NCBI GenBank assembly: GCA_900758885.1 | Contig: CAAETD010000089.1 | Coordinates: 1-6,349 of the forward strand | Direction: 5' to 3' | DNA: 6,349 nt | Origin: an uncultured Collinsella sp. | GTDB taxonomy: Bacteria; Actinomycetota; Coriobacteriia; Coriobacteriales; Coriobacteriaceae | Shown: positions 1-4,666 of the stretch, in pieces | Layout of the letters: the number at the start of each line of letters is the position of its first letter | Position numbering within the stretch: the first letter of the stretch is position 1 | Position numbers and translations under genes: made by a program | The notes under the pieces: model-generated | Database searches by the model: none | What the model was told of the DNA's origin: nothing | Seen by the model: the letters and a program-made list of their open reading frames with translations, nothing else

Positions 1-1
1 A

Positions 2-115
2 GTTTGTCGCGAGTTCCGCACGCATAGGAAAGCACTTAATGTGCTTTCCGTCTTGCGCAGGACTGTAGAGCAGCAAACTTAATCGCCCCGCCCGGCGAGC
101 AAGCGGACGACAAAC
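2..115. ncRNA. Candidate structured RNA or leader element, unidentified
   Basis: This gene-free segment can fold into a closed, branched structure. The outer stem pairs 2-9 (GTTTGTCG) with 108-115 (CGACAAAC). After a five-base bulge (10-14) it continues as 15-19 (TCCGC) with 103-107 (GCGGA), giving 13 pairs with an uninterrupted 3' strand. Inside are a perfect 9-bp hairpin (27-35 with 41-49, loop TTAAT), a short helix 53-56 with 99-102, and a hairpin 83-87 with 94-98. The whole 3' part from 94 to 115 is therefore paired. No T-tract follows on either strand, so it does not look like a simple terminator. The pairs contain no G-U, so the strand cannot be told. It could be a ptsH leader, the leader of a divergent gene beyond the left edge, or a small RNA. 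I do not recognise a known riboswitch core. Confidence 0.35.
27..49. repeat. Perfect 9-bp inverted repeat
   Basis: GGAAAGCAC at 27-35 is the exact reverse complement of GTGCTTTCC at 41-49, separated by TTAAT. It may be one hairpin of the larger fold at 2-115. It could also be a protein-binding palindrome or the end of an upstream transcript. The bases after it (GTCTTGCG) are not a convincing T-tract for an intrinsic terminator. Confidence 0.7.
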
Positions 116-171
116 ACATCTGTCCAATAATTCGTCTGAAACACAATGAAAAACCGTTTGATGTGAGTTAA

Positions 172-177
172 TATAAA
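172..177 (+). promoter_or_regulatory. Possible -10 element for ptsH
   Basis: TATAAA matches five of six bases of the sigma-70-type -10 consensus and sits in the AT-rich part of the region before ptsH. It would start transcription near 184, leaving a leader of almost 60 bases. No good -35 element lies 16-18 bases upstream (the bases there are A-rich). TTGATG at 158-163 is too close. The call is weak, and transcription from beyond the left edge is equally possible. Confidence 0.25.
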
Positions 178-193
178 CAACGTCGTGAATCTG

Positions 194-219
194 ACTCCTG
201 CCACATGTATGACAGGGGT
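194..219 (+). promoter_or_regulatory. Imperfect palindrome in the ptsH leader
   Basis: The left arm ACTCCTG (194-200) pairs with CAGGGGT (213-219), with one G-U pair. Past a mismatch, CA (202-203) pairs with TG (210-211). As DNA the core has the form CCTGnCA...TGnCAGG, suited to a dimeric regulator. As RNA it is a hairpin ending 11 bases before the ptsH ribosome binding site. I cannot tell operator from RNA hairpin. Confidence 0.35.
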
Positions 220-241
220 TAAACACAAAAAGGAGTCAACT

Positions 242-505
242 ATGGTTTCTGAGAAGGCTACCCTCGTTAATCCTCAGGGTCTGCACATGCGTCCGGCTGG
301 TCTGTTCGCCTCCACCATGGGCAAGTACGCCTGTGACGTGACGGTCGTTACCCCCGAGAAGGAGGTTAACGGCAAGTCCCCGATGGCCCTCATGGCTGCT
401 GGTATCCCCTGCGGCACCGAGGTCGAGGTCAAGTGCGACGGCGCTGACGAGGCCGAGGCTCTGGCTGCTGCCATCGAGCTCATCAAGAGCGGTCTTGGCG
501 AGTAG
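242..505 (+). CDS. ptsH: HPr phosphocarrier protein of the PTS
   Basis: HPr is the small cytoplasmic carrier that accepts phosphate from enzyme I on a histidine and passes it to sugar-specific enzyme IIA domains. The 87-residue product has the usual HPr length. The active-site motif GLHMRPA places the histidine at exactly residue 15, and the KSPMALM motif places a serine at residue 46, the regulatory position phosphorylated by HPr kinase in Firmicutes. The start at 242 is chosen because AGGAG (231-235) lies six bases before it and because this numbering matches the family. An in-frame ATG further upstream (185) would add 19 residues with no HPr similarity. The residue after the catalytic His is Met where many HPr proteins have Ala. 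ptsI follows after 127 bases that hold a terminator-like hairpin. Identification is firm; use of Ser46 here is unknown. Confidence 0.97.
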   Translation: MVSEKATLVNPQGLHMRPAGLFASTMGKYACDVTVVTPEKEVNGKSPMALMAAGIPCGTEVEVKCDGADEAEALAAAIELIKSGLGE

Positions 506-546
506 AACTCAAACGGGTCGCATGTTGAACAACTAAGTTCATATTT

Positions 547-586
547 GGGGGCGCAGTGACCTGTTGTAAGGTAGCTGCGCTCTTTT
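547..586 (+). terminator. Terminator-like hairpin between ptsH and ptsI (possible attenuator)
   Basis: GCGCAG (551-556) pairs with CTGCGC (575-580). A U-G pair and, past a mismatch, two further pairs extend the stem inward, leaving a loop at 561-570. Flanking Gs at 547-550 can pair weakly with the T-rich tail. TCTTTT follows at 581-586. The stem is GC-rich but the T-tract is short and interrupted, so partial termination is the likeliest reading: most transcripts would stop after ptsH and some would continue into ptsI. HPr is generally needed in excess over enzyme I, which fits. The effect is inferred from sequence only. Confidence 0.5.
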
Positions 587-632
587 GTCATGGATATGGC
601 AAAACGCTTTATCACATGACACGGAGAGAGGA

Positions 633-2342
633 ATGGGAATGTATCAGGGAGTCAACGCTTCCGAGGGCATCGGTATCGGCACCGTCATGGTCGCCGTCGA
701 TCCCGACTTGACGTTTGAGCCGCACGAGGTTGCTGATTCGGCAGCAGAGAAGGAGCGCTATCAGTCCGCTCTTTCGGTCTTCTGCGAGAAGACCCAGGCT
801 CAGGCCGACCACATGAAGGAGACGGTGGGCGAGGCCGAGGCCGAGATCATGAGCGGACACATTGTCCTGGCTCAGGACCCGGGGATGACCGACGCCATCA
901 ACGCCGCCATTGACGGCGGTACCTGCGCCGAGCAGGCGCTCATGGACACCTCGACCATGTTCGAGAACATGTTCCTGTCCATGGACGACGAGATGTTCCG
1001 TCTGCGTGCGGCCGACATCGCCGACATCCGCACCGGTATTCTGGCTGAGCTGCTGGGCAAGGAGGTCGTCGACCTCTCCGTCCTGCCCGAGAACACTGTC
1101 GTTGTCGTGCACGACCTCACGCCGTCCATGACCGCCACGATCGATAAGGCCCACGTTGCCGGTATCGTCACCGAGACCGGTGGCCGCACGTCGCACTCCG
1201 CGATCATTGCGCGCGCCCTCGAGATCCCGGCTGTCCTTTCGGTTTCCAACAGCTGCACCGCTCTGCGCAACGGTATGACCGTTGTCGTCGACGGTGGCAA
1301 GGGTATCGTCGAGGCCGATCCCGACGAGGAGACGCTCGCTGCCTACACCGCCAAGGCCGAGGCCTTCGCTGCCGAGAAGGCAGCCCTCGAGGCCTTCCGT
1401 GGCAAGCCGTCCGTGACTGCCGATGGCATCAAGAAGATCATCGCCTGCAACATCGGTAACCCCGATGACGTGCCCAACGCGCTCGATCACGACGCCGAGG
1501 CCATCGGTCTGTTCCGCTCCGAGTTCCTGTTCATGGACTCTGCTGAGCTTCCTTCCGAGGAGGAGCAGTTCAACGCCTACCGTAAGGTCGCCAGCGCGCT
1601 CAAGGGTGCTCCGGTCATCATCCGCACGCTCGATGTGGGTGGCGACAAGGAGATTCCGTATCTGCACATGGTCAAGGAAGATAACCCCTTCATGGGCTTC
1701 CGCGCCGTGCGTTACTGCCTGGCCAATCCCGACCAGTACAAGGTCCAGCTCCGCGCTCTGCTGCGCGCTAGCGCCTTCGGTGACGTCAAGATCATGATCC
1801 CGCTCGTCACCTGCGTCGAGGAGGTCTTGGCTGTCAAGGAGCTCGTCGAGCAGTGCAAGGCCGAGCTGACCGAAGAGGGTCGCAAGTTCAACGAGAACAT
1901 CGAGGTCGGCATTATGGTTGAGACGCCCGCCGCTTCGCTGCTCGCAGACCGTCTTGCCGAGGTCGCCGACTTCTTCTCCATCGGCACCAACGACCTGATC
2001 GGCTACACCATGTGCGCCGACCGTGGCAACGACACCATCTCCAACCTGTACCAGGTGTACTATCCCGCCGTGCTCCGCTCGCTCAAGAACATCATCGAGA
2101 GCGGCGTGAAGGCCGGCATCATGGTCGGTATGTGCGGCGAGGCCGCTGCCGATCCGCTGCTCGAGCCGCTGCTGATCAGCTGGGGCCTGGAGGAGTTCTC
2201 GATGAGCGCTCCGTCGATCCTGCGCGCCCGCAAGACCATCAGCCAGTGGACCAAGGCCGAGTGCGACGAGCTCGCCGAGAAGGCGCTCGCCTGCAACACC
2301 GCCGCCGAGGTCAAGGCACTGCTCGAGTCCGCAGCTCGCTAA
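633..2342 (+). CDS. ptsI: PTS enzyme I (phosphoenolpyruvate-protein phosphotransferase)
   Basis: Enzyme I starts the PTS chain in the cytoplasm: it autophosphorylates on a histidine with phosphoenolpyruvate and hands the phosphate to HPr. The 569-residue product matches the family length. The N-terminal segment (GVNASEGIGIG) is typical of the family. The phosphohistidine motif GGRTSHSAIIARALEIPAV places the active His at residue 188 (189 in E. coli). The PEP-binding barrel carries DVGGDKEIPY and NPFMGFRAVRY, followed by DFFSIGTNDLIGYT with DRGND, and MCGEAAAD with the catalytic Cys at residue 501 (502 in E. coli). All expected catalytic features are present. GGAG at 623-626 lies six bases before the ATG at 633. 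An in-frame ATG at 639 is a possible alternative start, two residues shorter. The gene lies downstream of ptsH and 74 bases before a sugar kinase gene, probably in one operon with both. Confidence 0.97.
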   Translation: MGMYQGVNASEGIGIGTVMVAVDPDLTFEPHEVADSAAEKERYQSALSVFCEKTQAQADHMKETVGEAEAEIMSGHIVLAQDPGMTDAINAAIDGGTCAEQALMDTSTMFENMFLSMDDEMFRLRAADIADIRTGILAELLGKEVVDLSVLPENTVVVVHDLTPSMTATIDKAHVAGIVTETGGRTSHSAIIARALEIPAVLSVSNSCTALRNGMTVVVDGGKGIVEADPDEETLAAYTAKAEAFAAEKAALEAFRGKPSVTADGIKKIIACNIGNPDDVPNALDHDAEAIGLFRSEFLFMDSAELPSEEEQFNAYRKVASALKGAPVIIRTLDVGGDKEIPYLHMVKEDNPFMGFRAVRYCLANPDQYKVQLRALLRASAFGDVKIMIPLVTCVEEVLAVKELVEQCKAELTEEGRKFNENIEVGIMVETPAASLLADRLAEVADFFSIGTNDLIGYTMCADRGNDTISNLYQVYYPAVLRSLKNIIESGVKAGIMVGMCGEAAADPLLEPLLISWGLEEFSMSAPSILRARKTISQWTKAECDELAEKALACNTAAEVKALLESAAR

Positions 2343-2359
2343 TTTGGTATCAGAGGTAA

Positions 2360-2392
2360 CCGCGTGGTTGGAATGGGCCGGCCACGCGGCCC
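2360..2392 (+). promoter_or_regulatory. Two mutually exclusive hairpins between ptsI and the first kinase gene
   Basis: CCGCGTGG (2360-2367) pairs perfectly with CCACGCGG (2382-2389). An alternative hairpin pairs GGGCCG (2375-2380) with CGGCCC (2387-2392) around a six-base loop. Both use 2387-2389, and the loop of the second (2381-2386) overlaps the arm of the first, so only one can form at a time. No T-tract follows, so this is not an ordinary terminator. The kinase ribosome binding site begins 11 bases downstream. Possible roles are mRNA processing, stability or translational control; none is proven. Confidence 0.45.
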
Positions 2393-2416
2393 TCACATAT
2401 ACAGGGGGTACTGTAA

Positions 2417-3349
2417 ATGTTCTACACGCTAACCGCTAACCCGGCTGTCGACATGACGGTTTCGAGCTCTCCGCTCGAGCCCGACGAGAACGTCCGCACC
2501 GGCTCGGCCAGCTACACGGCTAACGGCAAGGGCCTCGACGTGTCCTTCGCCTTTAAGAAGATGGGCGTCGACACCGTCGCGCTCGGCTTCTTCGCTGGCT
2601 TCACGGGTAAGTTTATCGTCGAGGAAGTCATGAACCTGGGCTGCCTGTGCCGCCCGGTCTGGACCGACGGTATCACGCGCATCAACACCTACGTCAACGA
2701 TGGCCAGCACGAGTACGGCATCCTGAACCCTGGCGCTCCTATTACGCCGCAGCACCAGGAGGAGCTCTACAACATCCTGGACACCGCGGGCGATCTTGAG
2801 TGCCTGATCGTCTCCGGCTCCGTGCCTCCCAAAGCTACGCCTGACTTCCTGGCTAAGGTCATGGAGCACGCTCAGGCCCGTGGCGCCGACGTCGTCCTGG
2901 ACCTGTCCTCCGACAAGCTCAAGGAGCTCGCTCACAAGAAGCCGCTGCTCATCAAGCCGAACCATCACGAGATGAAGGCCATCTTCGGCGTGCCGGTTGA
3001 CACCGACGACGAGGTCCGCGTTGCCATGAAGATGGCTCACGACGCCGGCGTTCAGAACGTGCTGCTCACCCGTGGTAGCCGCGGCGACGCTTACTTCTCC
3101 AACGGCGAGGACATCTGGTACGCCAAGCGTGAGTTCAACATCAAGCTGGTTTCTTCCGTCTGCGCCGGCGACTGCACCCTCGCTGCGTTCCTGCACAAGT
3201 GGTACAGGGATCGCGACAACGTCGAGGAGGCCATGAAGCTCGCTATGGCCACCGGCGCCAACGTTGCCGAGTCTGTCGGTATTGGCGACTTTGGTCACGT
3301 CGATGAGTACAGCAAGCGCGTTGCTGTCCGCAAGCTCGATCGTCAGTAA
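2417..3349 (+). CDS. fruK: PfkB-family sugar-phosphate kinase, probable 1-phosphofructokinase (first copy)
   Basis: The probable role is ATP-dependent phosphorylation of fructose 1-phosphate to fructose 1,6-bisphosphate, the step after uptake by a fructose PTS. The 310-residue product has the PfkB layout: TLTANPAVD with Asp12 in the sugar pocket, NGKG at 36-39, the lid-region motif GFFAGFTGKFI (58-67), TDGITRIN (83-90), SGSVPP (133-138), LLIKPNHHE (177-185) and the C-terminal anion-hole motif CAGD (249-252) with Asp252 as the expected catalytic base. Three residues differ from usual FruK motifs: Asn36 replaces the first Gly of GGKG, Asp41 replaces the conserved Asn of GKGxN, and Cys249 replaces the first Gly of GAGD. 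AGGGGG (2403-2408) lies eight bases before the ATG. Position after ptsHI supports a PTS-linked role. Tagatose-6-phosphate kinase or another PfkB specificity cannot be excluded. Confidence 0.82.
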   Translation: MFYTLTANPAVDMTVSSSPLEPDENVRTGSASYTANGKGLDVSFAFKKMGVDTVALGFFAGFTGKFIVEEVMNLGCLCRPVWTDGITRINTYVNDGQHEYGILNPGAPITPQHQEELYNILDTAGDLECLIVSGSVPPKATPDFLAKVMEHAQARGADVVLDLSSDKLKELAHKKPLLIKPNHHEMKAIFGVPVDTDDEVRVAMKMAHDAGVQNVLLTRGSRGDAYFSNGEDIWYAKREFNIKLVSSVCAGDCTLAAFLHKWYRDRDNVEEAMKLAMATGANVAESVGIGDFGHVDEYSKRVAVRKLDRQ

Positions 3350-3377
3350 TCGAAACGCGACATATTCGTGCGCATGC

Positions 3378-3409
3378 GGCGCCCCGGTTTCGGCCGGGGC
3401 GCCTTTTTT
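3378..3409 (+). terminator. Strong intrinsic terminator after the ptsH-ptsI-kinase group
   Basis: GGCGCCCCGG (3378-3387) pairs perfectly with CCGGGGCGCC (3394-3403) across the loop TTTCGG, and six Ts follow (3404-3409). A ten-pair GC stem plus a T-run is a textbook Rho-independent terminator. It lies 29 bases after the kinase stop codon and separates this unit from the second kinase gene. Confidence 0.93.
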
Positions 3410-3498
3410 GTTCCGCCATGGGGGAGACGTGTCCTGCCGTACTTCATCGCTTCCACACCGTTCACCGAGTTGTCCTAGCCTTTTGTCTATGCGTGGAA

Positions 3499-3504
3499 TA
3501 TACT
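3499..3504 (+). promoter_or_regulatory. Likely -10 element for the second kinase gene
   Basis: TATACT matches five of six consensus -10 bases and lies 35 bases before the ATG at 3539, so the leader would be about 28 bases. The preceding terminator makes a separate promoter here likely. The -35 element is unclear: TTGTCC (3470-3475) is about 23 bases away and TTGTCT (3483-3488) about 10, neither ideal, which could mean an activator is needed. Confidence 0.45.
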
Positions 3505-3530
3505 TTCATTAACACGTTGCTTCGTGAAAG
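3503..3530 (+). promoter_or_regulatory. Inverted repeat covering the second kinase gene's start region
   Basis: CTTTCA (3503-3508) is the reverse complement of TGAAAG (3525-3530). Within it, CACG (3513-3516) pairs with CGTG (3523-3526). The right arm overlaps the ribosome binding site AAAGGA (3527-3532) and the left arm overlaps the -10 element. It could be an operator placed to block polymerase, or a weak hairpin masking the ribosome binding site. The arms are short, so chance is possible. Confidence 0.25.
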
Positions 3531-3538
3531 GAACATTC

Positions 3539-4471
3539 ATGATTTACACGCTCACTGCAAATCCCGCCATTGACTACAACATCGCCTGCGACGGCCTTGC
3601 TGCCAACACTGTCACGCGTACCCGCAACGCCGTCTACACGCCCAACGGCAAGGGCCTCAACGTCTCGTTTACGCTTGACCATTACGGTGTCGACACCACG
3701 ATCCTGGGTTTCTTCGCTGGCTTCTCGGGCGAGTTTATCGTTAAGGGCGCCGAGGCCCTGGGCGTGCCCGTCAAGCCCGTGTGGACCGACGGCATCACGC
3801 GCGTCAACGTGTTCCTCAATGCCGGCCCCGACACCGAGTACAACATGGTCAACGCCGGTGCCGCCATCAACGAAGCCAATGAGCAGGAGATGTTTGAGCT
3901 TATCGATTCGCTTGATGACATGACCTGCCTGGTAATCAGCGGCTCGCTGCCTCCCAACACTTCCGAGGGCTTCCTGGCCGAGGTTCTGCGCCGCGTCAAG
4001 GCCAAAGGTGCCGAGTTCGTTCTCGACATTTCGAGCCATCAGCTGGCAGATCTCATTGCCATGGAGCCGCTGCTGATCAAGCCCAATGACGACGAGTTGC
4101 TCGATATCTTTGGCATTAAGGTGAGCGGTGGCGACGATGAGTCTGTCAAGGGCGCGATGGCCGAGCTTCATGCCAAGGGCGCCAAGAACGTGCTGCTTAC
4201 CCTCGGTGGCGCCGGTGCGTGCTTCTCCAACGGCGAGCACATCTGGTTTGCTAACCGCACCTTCGACGTCAAGCTGCTGTCGACGGTGTGTGCCGGCGAT
4301 TCCTCGCTCGCTGCCTTCCTGTCCGTGTGGCATGACGCCCCCGAGCGCGTCGAGGACGCCCTGTGCCTGTCGATGGCCACCGGCGCCAACGTGGTCGAGT
4401 GCCCCGGTTTGGGCGATTTTGCCAAGGTGGACGAATATAAGAAGCACATCGAGGTTCGCCAGGTCTGCTAG
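3539..4471 (+). CDS. fruK: PfkB-family sugar-phosphate kinase, probable 1-phosphofructokinase (second copy)
   Basis: This is a paralogue of the preceding kinase, also 310 residues, with about half of the first 100 residues identical. The expected reaction is again ATP-dependent phosphorylation of a ketohexose phosphate, probably fructose 1-phosphate. Visible motifs are TLTANPAID (Asp12), NGKGLNVSF (36-44), GFFAGFSGEFI (58-68), TDGITRVN (83-90), SGSLPP (134-139), LLIKPNDDE (178-186) and CAGD (251-254) with Asp254 as expected base. It shares Asn36 and the Cys of CAGD with the first copy but keeps the conserved Asn41 and has CAGDS rather than CAGDC. The start at 3539 is chosen for its upstream AAAGGA (3527-3532) and for equal length with the paralogue; an upstream GTG at 3524 would overlap that site. 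It has its own promoter-like element and terminator, so it is probably transcribed alone. Confidence 0.82.
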   Translation: MIYTLTANPAIDYNIACDGLAANTVTRTRNAVYTPNGKGLNVSFTLDHYGVDTTILGFFAGFSGEFIVKGAEALGVPVKPVWTDGITRVNVFLNAGPDTEYNMVNAGAAINEANEQEMFELIDSLDDMTCLVISGSLPPNTSEGFLAEVLRRVKAKGAEFVLDISSHQLADLIAMEPLLIKPNDDELLDIFGIKVSGGDDESVKGAMAELHAKGAKNVLLTLGGAGACFSNGEHIWFANRTFDVKLLSTVCAGDSSLAAFLSVWHDAPERVEDALCLSMATGANVVECPGLGDFAKVDEYKKHIEVRQVC

Positions 4472-4493
4472 CCGCATCGATACATCGTTGCCG

Positions 4494-4529
4494 AACACCC
4501 GCTTTGGATTACCAAGGCGGGTGTTTTTT
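4494..4529 (+). terminator. Strong intrinsic terminator after the second kinase gene
   Basis: CACCCGC (4496-4502) pairs with GCGGGTG (4517-4523). The stem continues inward as TTTGG (4503-4507) with CCAAG (4512-4516), leaving the tetraloop ATTA, and outward through AA with the first two Ts. Six Ts run from 4524 to 4529. It lies 22 bases after the stop codon. Confidence 0.93.
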
Positions 4530-4610
4530 GCGCGCTGAACATATGTGGTGTCTGCTGTCTCGTTTTATCTAATCAACGACGCGATTGCGTGTGCGCGCTT
4601 TCTCGTTTCT

Positions 4611-4619
4611 TGTTAGACT
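4611..4619 (+). promoter_or_regulatory. Possible extended -10 promoter for cca
   Basis: TGTTAGACT contains a TGn extension followed by TAGACT, which keeps the key T, A and final T of the -10 consensus. Extended -10 promoters need no good -35, and none is seen at normal spacing (TTGCGT at 4585-4590 is too far). Transcription would begin near 4626, about 40 bases before the cca start. The preceding strong terminator supports a separate promoter. Confidence 0.35.
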
Positions 4620-4666
4620 TCTTGAGAACCATCGATTAACGCTCACAAGTGCAGGAGGCCATAGGC

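Noticed and set aside
158..177. TTGATG and TATAAA read as one promoter for ptsH
   Set aside because: Only eight bases separate them, far below the 16-18 needed; TATAAA was kept only as a weak isolated -10.
2353..2366. T-box-like string (AGAGGTAACCGCG) after ptsI
   Set aside because: It only partly resembles the T-box core. The 74-base gap is too short for a T-box leader, and the downstream gene is not involved in amino acid or aminoacyl-tRNA supply.
612..2396. 594-residue open frame on the minus strand opposite ptsI
   Set aside because: It mirrors a well-recognised gene with all catalytic motifs. Long antisense frames arise from GC-rich codon use; the translation is low-complexity (rich in Leu, Gly, Val, Asp) with no recognisable domain.
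2429..3298. 289-residue minus-strand open frame opposite the first kinase gene
   Set aside because: Same composition artefact; it lies inside the kinase gene and shows no domain of its own.
3264..3512. Small 82-residue plus-strand open frame across the end of the first kinase gene
   Set aside because: It overlaps the kinase gene and runs through its strong terminator. The composition is that of a shifted frame, with no ribosome binding site seen.
3509..4498. 329-residue minus-strand open frame opposite the second kinase gene
   Set aside because: It mirrors the paralogous kinase in the same way. Its similarity to the frame opposite the first kinase follows from the kinases' own homology.
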